Origin: Candidatus Bathyarchaeota archaeon | Lineage (GTDB): Archaea; Thermoproteota; Bathyarchaeia; Bathyarchaeales; Bathycorpusculaceae | Length of the DNA stretch: 61,714 nt | NCBI GenBank assembly: GCA_023488905.1 | Contig: JAMDCQ010000008.1 | Location: forward strand, 1 to 61,714 | Direction: 5' to 3' | Shown here: piece after piece, positions 34,356-41,880 of the stretch | Position numbering within the stretch: position 1 is the stretch's first letter | Layout: the number at the start of each line of letters is the position of its first letter | The notes under the pieces: model-generated | What the model saw: only the letters and a program-made list of their open reading frames with translations | Told to the model about the DNA's origin: nothing | Database searches by the model: none | Position numbers and translations under genes: made by a program

Positions 34356-35132
34356 CTAAACAGGCGGTTTCTTGACAGACCCACTAACGCCCCTCTTACG
34401 CAAATAAATCACTACAAACACTAACAGCACTATAATAACCGCAAACAAAATCACAACGGCGATCCCAACCAAATCTAGACCAAAAGCTTGGCTAACTGTC
34501 GGGTTTACGCTTGGTGATGTTGATAATTGCGAAGCGCCCGGAGTAGATGTTTGTGCTGTCTCGCCAATGGTAAGGGTTTGGGCGCTACTCCAACCGCTTT
34601 CTTCCCCTGTAAAATACCAAGAAGCAAACCCCACTGTGCGAGAAAAATACCCTGTCATTGCTTCGACCTGGATATCGATCTGTGAGCTGCTATTGGTAGG
34701 TAATGATGCAAAAGGACCAATATTTCCACCTAATGGCAAAGATATGGTTGTGTAATCGGAGTTTGACTGAACCGGATGGGCGTTATCGACGGAGAAAACT
34801 TCAGTCCAGTTCCCGCCGAAATGTCCTCGCACTCTTATGGTATAGTAAAGTTCGATGGTAAAATTGCTTTTATCATCGACATATGAAGTAAACGGTTGGT
34901 TTTTGACCTTAACTTCTATTGTTCGATTATCAACGTGTTGTGCCTGAGTAGTTATGGTTTGTCCTGTGTAGGGGTCAATTGAGGAACTGGTAGGTATATC
35001 ATAAGACGAATCGATATACTTAGCAGTAAATTCTGGAGTAGACGGTTTTGGGATAGATGTGAAAGCTTCGGTCACCGTAAAACTCGAAAGCAATAAAACG
35101 AGAGAAAGTAGGAGGGTATATGCTTTATACAT
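34356..35132 (-). CDS. Secreted surface protein with C-terminal membrane anchor, cassette 2
   Basis: 258 residues from ATG 35132 (a TTG two codons earlier is also in frame). Signal peptide MYKAYTLLLSLVLLLSSF, then a beta-sandwich-like ectodomain of about 160 residues (IELYYTIRVRGHFGGNWTEV, GYFSRTVGFASWYFTGEESG), a Ser/Thr-rich stalk, and an anchor FGLDLVGIAVVILFAV with a YLRKRGVSG tail. The anchor aligns with that of the beta-helix protein at 25970-27232, while the ectodomains differ. It is divergent from fiber gene 2 and convergent with the RHH gene, the same arrangement as in cassette 1. Confidence 0.8.
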   Translation of the reverse strand: MYKAYTLLLSLVLLLSSFTVTEAFTSIPKPSTPEFTAKYIDSSYDIPTSSSIDPYTGQTITTQAQHVDNRTIEVKVKNQPFTSYVDDKSNFTIELYYTIRVRGHFGGNWTEVFSVDNAHPVQSNSDYTTISLPLGGNIGPFASLPTNSSSQIDIQVEAMTGYFSRTVGFASWYFTGEESGWSSAQTLTIGETAQTSTPGASQLSTSPSVNPTVSQAFGLDLVGIAVVILFAVIIVLLVFVVIYLRKRGVSGSVKKPPV

Positions 35133-35188
35133 ATTCAATAGTTTAAGGATTTTCTTTAATATAATTTACGGTAATTGCGCTTTCAATT

Positions 35189-35250
35189 TGGTCCAATAAA
35201 AGAGCAACACATTGGTCATTGCGTGAGCCAATCGGTTGTACAATTAGACT
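35189..35250 (+). promoter_or_regulatory. TGGNCCA box array upstream of fiber gene 2
   Basis: TGGTCCA at 35189, a degenerate TTGGTCA near 35212, TGAGCCA at 35224 and TTGTACA at 35236, followed by ATTAGACTC. Degenerate but with the same roughly 12-base rhythm and same tail as the array at 27319. Confidence 0.6.
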
Positions 35251-35363
35251 CTTCTATTTATTGAGCATTTGAACATATGAGGAATCCAAATGAATAATAC
35301 ATCACGTCAAAAAAATAAAACATCAACCGTAGAACATCAAACAAAGATCATTGAGGTGAAAGC

Positions 35364-36095
35364 ATGACATACATTACAGCACCTGATTATCTGATATTTA
35401 AGAATACAGATGACTGGTATGTCAATGTTCAGTGCCAAAATGGTCAAACTGAACCCACCTTTACATACCCCGGAACAGGCATACTCTATATTGACAGTTA
35501 TGTCAACTGTAAGAAGGATGTTAATTGTTGGGGAGCTTTTATAACTACCAGCCCGAGTGGGATCACTGGTGGTGGAGCAATCCAAATGGGACATGCATTC
35601 ACTGCAACAGGGGATGCACCAATGATAACCTTAATAGACTCAGGAAGCGCTTACGGCGGTTACAATACTTTATGGATAAAACAAGGCGATCGCGATCCCA
35701 ATAATACACTAGCGACAAATTGGCTGGGGGGTCATTTGGAACTGGGTAACTTGACTGCCCATGGCATAGTTACAGCGACGGGGTACACAAACTCCAGCTT
35801 CACACATAGCGGCGACATTAAATCATCCAGAGGCTTCAACACCAACTATACTAATAGCACAGGAAAAACGATTGTGGTCTATATCGCAGTGAAATTCAAT
35901 GGACACCCAACAAGCGCAGTATACTATGTAGAGGGATACATTAACAACACTCCAACCACAGGCGTAATATCTAACAACTACAACCAACTTTATCAGAATA
36001 TTGTTCTGGTTGTACCACATGGAGCCACCTACAAGTGTGCATGTAGCGATACTAGCAACACAACTTTTGACAGATGGGTAGAAACAAGCCTCTAA
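35364..36095 (+). CDS. Phage tail-fiber-like protein, cassette 2
   Basis: 243 residues with no signal peptide; ATG 35364 preceded by GAGGTGA. The middle section LGGHLELGNLTAHGIVTATG matches LALGDLTVHGSLHW in fiber 1. The C-terminal domain (KTIVVYIAVKFNG, GATYKCACSDTSN, FDRWVETSL) resembles the distal end of phage tail fibers that present a receptor-binding face. It lacks the fiber 1 chaperone-like and coiled-coil C-terminus. The two fibers therefore share a shaft and position but have different ends, as if the tip has been exchanged. Confidence 0.62.
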   Translation: MTYITAPDYLIFKNTDDWYVNVQCQNGQTEPTFTYPGTGILYIDSYVNCKKDVNCWGAFITTSPSGITGGGAIQMGHAFTATGDAPMITLIDSGSAYGGYNTLWIKQGDRDPNNTLATNWLGGHLELGNLTAHGIVTATGYTNSSFTHSGDIKSSRGFNTNYTNSTGKTIVVYIAVKFNGHPTSAVYYVEGYINNTPTTGVISNNYNQLYQNIVLVVPHGATYKCACSDTSNTTFDRWVETSL

Positions 36096-36131
36096 CCCCC
36101 TCTTTTTCATCGAATAAGACAGTGAAAAAAC

Positions 36132-36305
36132 ATGACTGAACAACCCACTGAATTAATGCAGCAAATCGGCATGCTTAATCTGCGTATCAATGATATGATG
36201 ACTCAGCTTAATGCTGTCATGAAGGCGATGATGGAGGAGAACACCGCGCTCAAGAAGGAGAACGCTGAGTTGAAGGCTAAGCAGGAGAAGTCAAGCAAGT
36301 CCTAA
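36132..36305 (+). CDS. Small coiled-coil protein, cassette 2b
   Basis: 57 residues, ATG 36132, 36 bases after the fiber 2 stop. MTEQPTELMQQIGMLNLRIN, MMTQLNAVMKAMMEEN, then a lysine-rich tail QEKSSKS. Third member of the family. Its codons favour GAG/AAG whereas its paralog at 28590 favours GAA/AAA, suggesting separate histories despite near-identical protein sequence. Confidence 0.78.
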   Translation: MTEQPTELMQQIGMLNLRINDMMTQLNAVMKAMMEENTALKKENAELKAKQEKSSKS

Positions 36306-36444
36306 ACGGGCTTGCCCTCACCTTTTCATTTTTTTATCGATTTAGTTCTTGAACATTTTTTGTCTGCACCTGCACGGCTTTTAATTACTGCAGGTTGATT
36401 GCGCCAAAGCAGTGCGAGCTTGTTTGCAGTATGGGACTGAACAA

Positions 36445-37002
36445 TTAAATGCCAGAGCCGCTTTCGACAAATCGTTTTAAGATGTCTGGGTTGCGGACTT
36501 CGGGGTGGAACAGGACACCGTAGAGGGGTTTTTGTCGGTGTTTTATGGCTTGGATGCACTCTTTGGATTCCGCGAGAACCTCAAAGAGGGGGGATGGCGT
36601 TGCTGAGTAGCTGTGTAGAGAGTAAGCTTGGAAGGCGCCGCTGAATAGCGGGTTCTCTTTTGTTGTGGTGATTTCTGTCATGCCCACCTGTTGGCAGGCG
36701 CTGAGGGTTTCGCTGTAGACTTTTGTGATGGTTTGCATGCCCGCGCAGATACCCAAAAGCGGCTTGGTGCATGTTTTTATCCATTGGAAGCGGTCGAGGT
36801 GTTTTTGGAACTTGAAGTCTTTTAGGGGGGTTCCTGAGAGGATTATGTGGCTATAGCCATCGATTTCTGAGGGCTGTAGTTCCAAGTAATGCCTGACTGC
36901 ACATGCCACAAGGGGCTCAACGGCGGCAACAATCGGCGAAACAAATTCGGTGTAAGCCAGCGAATCCTTCTTCCAATTCATGTCCACAACAAGCACAGTC
37001 AC
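36445..37002 (-). CDS. Class I glutamine amidotransferase, overlapping Dph6
   Basis: 185 residues. The start is a GTG at 37002 in a GTGA overlap with the Dph6 stop. Catalytic Cys in LLGICAGMQT near residue 97, His and Glu in LFHPEV near 165, oxyanion-loop segment HIILSGTPL. Size and motifs match archaeal GuaAA-type amidotransferases, but the partner here is a Dph6-like ATP pyrophosphatase rather than a GMP synthase ATPase. Tight coupling suggests it supplies ammonia to that enzyme. Confidence 0.82.
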   Translation of the reverse strand: MTVLVVDMNWKKDSLAYTEFVSPIVAAVEPLVACAVRHYLELQPSEIDGYSHIILSGTPLKDFKFQKHLDRFQWIKTCTKPLLGICAGMQTITKVYSETLSACQQVGMTEITTTKENPLFSGAFQAYSLHSYSATPSPLFEVLAESKECIQAIKHRQKPLYGVLFHPEVRNPDILKRFVESGSGI

Positions 37003-37679
37003 TTGGGAACCAGCCTCGCCTCTTTAATTACATACACACCTGAACTGCCACTCCACTGCACCGCAGCATCGGTAACTTCGATTTTCTGCCTAAACAGGGG
37101 CGCATCAAGAACGGTAGTCTCGATTTCGCCACCTTCCCCTGATGGGCTTATGGCGTATTTGCCCTGCAACTCCACCAACCGCGCGATGACTACGGGGTCG
37201 ATTTGCTTGCCGAGCCATTTCTCATCCAGCGGGTAAGCAAAAACTCCTGAAATGATAACTTGATATTTCTTTGCGACTAAGGTTTCCAGCAGTGCTTTTT
37301 GGTCTGTTTTCCAGAGAGGGTTGAATTGCCAGAGATCAAGTCGGTTGCAGATGCGCTGGACCCGCGAGGCTTGGTAGACGGATTCGACTGCGCCTGTGAC
37401 GACGCCTTCGATGCCAAACCTGCTTTTAGCTTCGGCTATGGCACACTCCAAATCGGCGAGTTCCTCTTCCTTTTGGCCCTCTGTCTCCACCCTAACCAAC
37501 GGCAACCCCAAAGCCTCCGCCTGCAAGCCAGAAACGTCGATGTTTGGCGTGTGGAACATGAAGCTCTCTTTATTCTTGGAGACCACGGTGATGAGGCAGG
37601 CTACGGTTTCTTTCTCCGCCGCCAAATGCAACGCGAGAGTGGAGTCTTTGCCGCCTGAAAACAGCACACCTAAACGCAT
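36999..37679 (-). CDS. dph6: Diphthine-ammonia ligase (Dph6-like ATP pyrophosphatase)
   Basis: 226 residues. The N-type ATP pyrophosphatase PP-loop is VLFSGGKDSTLALHLA. Family segments are FHTPNIDVSGLQAEALGLPL, EGVVTGAVESVYQASRVQRI and NRLDLWQFNPLWK, then the C-terminal PSGEGGEIETTVLDAPLF, which is diagnostic for Dph6. It forms diphthamide on elongation factor aEF2 from diphthine, ATP and ammonia. The 3' end overlaps a class I amidotransferase gene by four bases. Confidence 0.9.
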   Translation of the reverse strand: MRLGVLFSGGKDSTLALHLAAEKETVACLITVVSKNKESFMFHTPNIDVSGLQAEALGLPLVRVETEGQKEEELADLECAIAEAKSRFGIEGVVTGAVESVYQASRVQRICNRLDLWQFNPLWKTDQKALLETLVAKKYQVIISGVFAYPLDEKWLGKQIDPVVIARLVELQGKYAISPSGEGGEIETTVLDAPLFRQKIEVTDAAVQWSGSSGVYVIKEARLVPK

Positions 37680-37733
37680 AGGAACTAAAAAGAAGAAAAG
37701 AAGTTAATATGCCTGCTTGAAAAAGGCAGGCTC

Positions 37734-38918
37734 TTAGGATTTGACGTTGCAGACGTTGGGGACGGCTTTGAGTTTATCTATGATGCTTGGGTCTACGCGC
37801 TGGTGAAGTACATAAACGGATATGGCGTAGCCCTTGTTGATTTGGCGGCTGTAGTTGGCGCGGATGTTTATGTTGCTGTCCGCGAGGACCTTGTCGATGT
37901 TGGCGAACACGCCGGGCACGTCATGGTGGTGGATGAAGAGCGTGAAAATCTCCTTCTCCTCTACCTCGATAGATTCGCCTGCGTTCACGGCGTTGGTGAA
38001 GTCTCCACCCAAAAGGTAGCCGCTGAGCACCCGAGCGATTTCAGTTGAGGTTTCCCGCTGCGCCTCCACAGTAGATGCGCCGAGGTGGCTGCTGAGGACG
38101 ACGTTTTCGAGTTCTTTGAGTTTGTCGTTGAAGGGGTCGTTTTCGGCTTTGGGTTCTTCTTTGTAGACGTCTGCTGCGTAGCCGCCGATTTTGCCGTCTT
38201 TGAGGGCGGCGTAGAGGGCTTGCTGGTCAATGTTGTTGCCCCTTGAAGTGTTGATAATGTAGGCGGTGGGTTTCATGACGGCAAGTTCGTTGGCGCCGAT
38301 GATGACGTCTTTGCCGCCTGTGTGGACGCTTAAGTAGTCAGCTTTCTGGAGAACATCCTCTTTGGTAGCGAGGAACTTGATGCCGCTCTCTGGACAGGGC
38401 TTAATGTCAAAGCCAATTACTTCCATGTTGAAGCCGAGTTTAGCGATCTGGGCTACTTTCTGGCCGATTCTACCGCACCCGATTAAGCCCAAGGTTTTGC
38501 CGTTAAGTTCTCTGCCTTCCAGCTTCTTCTTTATCCAAACCCCATTCTTGAGGGAATGATGCGACTGTGGCGTGTTTCGCGAGATGCAAAGCATCAAGTC
38601 TATGGCTAACTCTGCCACGGCGTTGGTGCTGCCGTACGGCGCGATTTTCACCACTATGCCGTTTTCTGATGCCGCTTGGGCGTCGATGTTGTCGTATCCT
38701 ACGCCTGCGCGTCCGATGATTTTGAGTTTTCCCTTAGCGCCTGCCTCGATGACTTCGCGGGTGACTTTGGTGGCGCTTCTAACAACGAGTGCGTCGAACT
38801 GGCCGATTTCGGCAACCAGTTGAGTGGCGTCACGTTTTTTGGTGTCGGTTTCTATGCCGGCTTCTTGGAAGATAGCTAAGCCTTCCTTCTCTAAACCATC
38901 GTTTAACAGTACTTTCAT
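37734..38918 (-). CDS. serA: D-3-phosphoglycerate dehydrogenase-like protein with ACT domain
   Basis: 394 residues. NAD-binding LGLIGCGRIGQKVAQIAKLG near 145; catalytic Arg in INTSRGN, Glu in ADVYKEEP, His in LSSHLGAST. The C-terminal domain (about 315-394, FIHHHDVPGVFANIDKVLA) is an ACT regulatory domain, which in this family binds serine for feedback. It oxidises 3-phosphoglycerate in the first step of phosphorylated serine synthesis. A shorter paralog lies at 54589-55491. It stands alone between Dph6 and small membrane protein genes. Confidence 0.88.
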   Translation of the reverse strand: MKVLLNDGLEKEGLAIFQEAGIETDTKKRDATQLVAEIGQFDALVVRSATKVTREVIEAGAKGKLKIIGRAGVGYDNIDAQAASENGIVVKIAPYGSTNAVAELAIDLMLCISRNTPQSHHSLKNGVWIKKKLEGRELNGKTLGLIGCGRIGQKVAQIAKLGFNMEVIGFDIKPCPESGIKFLATKEDVLQKADYLSVHTGGKDVIIGANELAVMKPTAYIINTSRGNNIDQQALYAALKDGKIGGYAADVYKEEPKAENDPFNDKLKELENVVLSSHLGASTVEAQRETSTEIARVLSGYLLGGDFTNAVNAGESIEVEEKEIFTLFIHHHDVPGVFANIDKVLADSNINIRANYSRQINKGYAISVYVLHQRVDPSIIDKLKAVPNVCNVKS

Positions 38919-39001
38919 GACAAATGTTCACCTTGAATGTTAGCTAAGACTGAGATTGCACTTGTAGCCTAATAAAGCTCTCTACAACAAACAGGGGCTG
39001 T

Positions 39002-39280
39002 CTACTTTGTCTTTTTAGGTTTTGGTGTGCTGACGCGGGTTGATGCGATGTCGTAGGTGGATTTTATGTGGCAGTAGGGGCATTTGAGGTCGCGGTAGTT
39101 GCGCCTAAACAGCGAGGTTATGGTGGCGCCGGGGATCCAGTGGAAGTTGAAGCTTTTTCGGCAGTTAGGGCAGGTTAAGCGTGAGGTGTAGTGTGGGCCG
39201 TATCGGGGCAGCACAAAGAAGAGCACTAAAAAACCTATAGCTACGATGATGACTAACCCAGAGACGAGGTCGATGTCCAT
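39002..39280 (-). CDS. Small membrane protein with zinc ribbon
   Basis: 92 residues. One N-terminal transmembrane helix (about 6-26, VSGLVIIVAIGFLVLFFVL) is followed by two zinc-binding pairs, CPNCRKSFNF and CPYCHIKST, about 30 residues apart, and a lysine-rich tail. Likely a membrane-tethered zinc ribbon on the cytoplasmic side. Function unknown. The ATG at 39280 is used. Confidence 0.65.
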   Translation of the reverse strand: MDIDLVSGLVIIVAIGFLVLFFVLPRYGPHYTSRLTCPNCRKSFNFHWIPGATITSLFRRNYRDLKCPYCHIKSTYDIASTRVSTPKPKKTK

Positions 39281-39374
39281 GTCTTTTCAATGCTAAATCA
39301 TCGGGTCAGTTAATTAATGTTTAGGGAAAACGCTCTGTTTACACTCGACAGGTGACTGAGCTAAAAATTTTGGG

Positions 39375-39884
39375 TTACTCGGTTTCTGTGGATCCATGCC
39401 AACGCCGCTCCAAGTACAGAATCAAACTGAAGAGGCCTCGACTGAATATAACCAAAATCAGAAGCGTAAACTCCTCGTATGTGCGAACGGCGACGGTGCG
39501 TATGATTTCCGCTCCGATGAAAAAGTTTAGGCTCAACGTGAGATAGCTTGAGAGGTAACGAGTGGAGTAGGTGTGCTTGTAGGGGTTAGCCAGCTTGATC
39601 TGGATAAAACGGATTGTTACCAGTAGTGCGCCGTAGATTAGGACGCCTCCCCCGAAGAGGTACAGCACATCAGTCGCCAACGTGAGGACAACGTAAATGG
39701 CGTCGTAGATGGCGCCGCCTGAAACGTAGGTGGTTCCCGAGAGCAACGTTACAAAGTTGGGGTAGATGAAACTGATAAGGGCACCTACTGTAGCCGTGAT
39801 TACGATTGCAAGAATTAGCGCTAAAGATAGGGCGCTTATTCCTGCTGGTTTATGTGTGGGTTGTTGGGTTTCCAAAATGGGCAC
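39375..39884 (-). CDS. DUF1622-family membrane protein
   Basis: 169 residues with a GTG start at 39884. Four hydrophobic helices (about 16-40, 55-80, 100-125, 130-155) and the family-like section EIIRTVAVRTYEEFTLLILV, IFSRGLFSLILYLE place it in DUF1622. Function unknown. A TATA-like TTTATA on the minus strand at about 39918-39928 would give an almost leaderless transcript. Confidence 0.75.
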   Translation of the reverse strand: MPILETQQPTHKPAGISALSLALILAIVITATVGALISFIYPNFVTLLSGTTYVSGGAIYDAIYVVLTLATDVLYLFGGGVLIYGALLVTIRFIQIKLANPYKHTYSTRYLSSYLTLSLNFFIGAEIIRTVAVRTYEEFTLLILVIFSRGLFSLILYLERRWHGSTETE

Positions 39885-40354
39885 TCTGCGCTTACTTGTA
39901 GGGTAAGGCTGGTTTAGCTTATAAATTTGCAGTAGATCCAGAGTTTGTTTGGTTTTGTTTTTTCTAGTAGTAGAAGAAGAAACGTTCGCCCTTATTCTTC
40001 ATCTTCTCAGAAGCTTAGCAATACAACCCGTTTACGTTTTAGCGTCTGCTTTTAGCTGCTGGCTGGTTGTGGCGGGTTGTACTAAGGCAGAACAACTATT
40101 GATCTACTGAATAAAAATAGCATTCAAACGTGACTTGCTTTATGTTACCGAGTGTGCTACTACACAAGCCACAGCGTGCTTATACAAAATGCTTCAATAT
40201 TTTGTTTATACAACCAACCGCCCCTATAATGAATTTGACCGCCAACCGCCAAATAATACATATCAGAAAAGCTTGTCATAACCTTTGAACTAAGTTTAGT
40301 CAACAAACGTGGACAAAAAAGCTTTTTTATTGGTTAATTAAGGGGACTCTAATT
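39885..40354. other. Intergenic region upstream of Kelch gene
   Basis: 470 bases without a supported gene. It contains TTTTCTAGTAGTAG near 39958, which resembles the start of the repeat at 33525. A copy of the end motif TTGATCTACTGA at about 40105 matches the terminal repeat of the MITE-like element without its body, and two CCAACCGCC repeats lie near 40215-40245. A TATA-like TTTTTTATTGG about 30 bases before the Kelch ATG is the probable promoter. Confidence 0.45.
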
Positions 40355-41797
40355 ATGAAAAGAATCGTTGCATTGTTGCTTGTAATCTTCATCATTACGA
40401 GTACATACCTTGCTATCGATCAACCTGTTTCTGCCAGTTCTGTAAATACTTGGGCGGAAAAGTCACCAATGCAAATGGCAAGAGGCAGTTTAGGTCTAGC
40501 GGTCGTGGATAATAAAATCTATGCTATTGGCGGCGACGCGAGAGAAGGAAAATGGCCTTATAGAGGATCAATTGTGGGCACCAACGAAGAGTACGACCTA
40601 GCAACCGATACATGGACTACTAAGGCATCAATGCCGACACCCCGATCAGAATTCGCCATCGCAACCTACCAAGGTAAAATCTACTGCTTTGGAGGAATAT
40701 CTAACATAGATGATAGCGGCAGACACATCACAAACGTCATTGAAGTCTATGCCCCAGCGACAGATACTTGGGATAATAAGTCAGCCATGCCGACAGCACG
40801 ATGGGGACTCCAAGCCAACGTAGTAAACGGTAAAATCTACTTAATAGGTGGATATACTCCAGAAAACGCTAGTTACAGTGAGTCCATCACGACCCTAAAC
40901 CAAGTCTATGACCCTCTAACTGACTCTTGGACTACAGCATCACCAATGCCTGTCGCTGGGCGAGGTTTCGAATCAGCAGTTTTAGATGGGAAAATACATT
41001 TTATCGATGGGGTTCCAATGGAATCACGAAATCTGTTACACCTCATTTATGATCCAAATACGGATATTTGGAGTGAGGGCGCTTCTTCACCAGCTATCAC
41101 CGGTTATAGCACAGCGGCTGCAACCAGTGGCATAAACGCTACCAAACAAATCCATGTTTTCGGCAAAACAGGCGACCTTTGGGAGGACAAGGTATCAAGA
41201 ACTAAAGTCTACAATCCAGCGACTGACACCTGGACATTTGGTGCCAATATGCTAACAGAACGCCTTGATTTTGCAGTTGCCGTAGTCAACGATGTATTGT
41301 ATGCAATTGGTGGCTATACAAGAAAGCTCGACGCATCACATTTCGGTGATACTATCACCCTCTACGCTACTAATGAGCAGTATCTGCCTTTAGGTTATGG
41401 AACACCTGATCCCTCTTACGATGCCCCTCCAAAGATTGAAGTTATCTCTCCCCAGCAAGGAGCCTACAGCACCCCAAACATAGCATTGGACTTTACCGTC
41501 AATGAGTCGATTTCCTCGATGAGTTATGTGCTTGATGGCAATACAGCCGTCGAAATTATCGGAAATGTAACTTTATCCGATTTGTCTAATGGCTCTCATG
41601 ACCTCACGGTATATGCAACCGATCTTGCAGGGAACACTGGGGTCTCTGAAACAATCTCTTTTACGGTTACAGAGTTAGTTTCTCAAGATATACTTCGGCC
41701 GTCGTTTGTTATGGGTGCTTTGGTTGTATTGGTTATTTCAGTTCTCTGTGTGGGCATGGTTTTCTATTGGAGGAAACGCAGAAACTCCAGGCACTAG
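40355..41797 (+). CDS. Secreted Kelch-repeat surface protein
   Basis: 480 residues. Signal peptide (IVALLLVIFIITSTYLAID), then about six Kelch-type beta-propeller blades (KIYAIGGDAREG, KIYCFGGISN, KIYLIGGYTPE, VLYAIGGYTRK, each followed by a TDTWTTK/TDTWDNK-like strand). Next comes an Ig-like/bacterial surface domain (IALDFTVNESISSMSYVLDG) and a C-terminal transmembrane helix with tail YWRKRRNSRH. Likely an extracellular adhesion or carbohydrate-contact protein. A single gene with AGGGGA before the ATG. Confidence 0.85.
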   Translation: MKRIVALLLVIFIITSTYLAIDQPVSASSVNTWAEKSPMQMARGSLGLAVVDNKIYAIGGDAREGKWPYRGSIVGTNEEYDLATDTWTTKASMPTPRSEFAIATYQGKIYCFGGISNIDDSGRHITNVIEVYAPATDTWDNKSAMPTARWGLQANVVNGKIYLIGGYTPENASYSESITTLNQVYDPLTDSWTTASPMPVAGRGFESAVLDGKIHFIDGVPMESRNLLHLIYDPNTDIWSEGASSPAITGYSTAAATSGINATKQIHVFGKTGDLWEDKVSRTKVYNPATDTWTFGANMLTERLDFAVAVVNDVLYAIGGYTRKLDASHFGDTITLYATNEQYLPLGYGTPDPSYDAPPKIEVISPQQGAYSTPNIALDFTVNESISSMSYVLDGNTAVEIIGNVTLSDLSNGSHDLTVYATDLAGNTGVSETISFTVTELVSQDILRPSFVMGALVVLVISVLCVGMVFYWRKRRNSRH

Positions 41798-41880
41798 GCG
41801 GAGTTTCAACTGGTTGTAGGGACTTCCGCAAGCAGAACAGTCAAGTTTTGATCTGTAGACTTCAGGGTTAAAAAAGAAGG

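Noticed and set aside
25376-36305. Integrated provirus
   Set aside because: Tail-fiber-like proteins and RHH regulators are present, but there is no integrase, att-like duplication, capsid, portal, terminase or replication gene, and two secreted anchored proteins and a Lon-like protease are interspersed.
40205-40260. CRISPR-like direct repeats (CCAACCGCC)
   Set aside because: Only two short repeats, no regular spacers, and no cas gene in the window.
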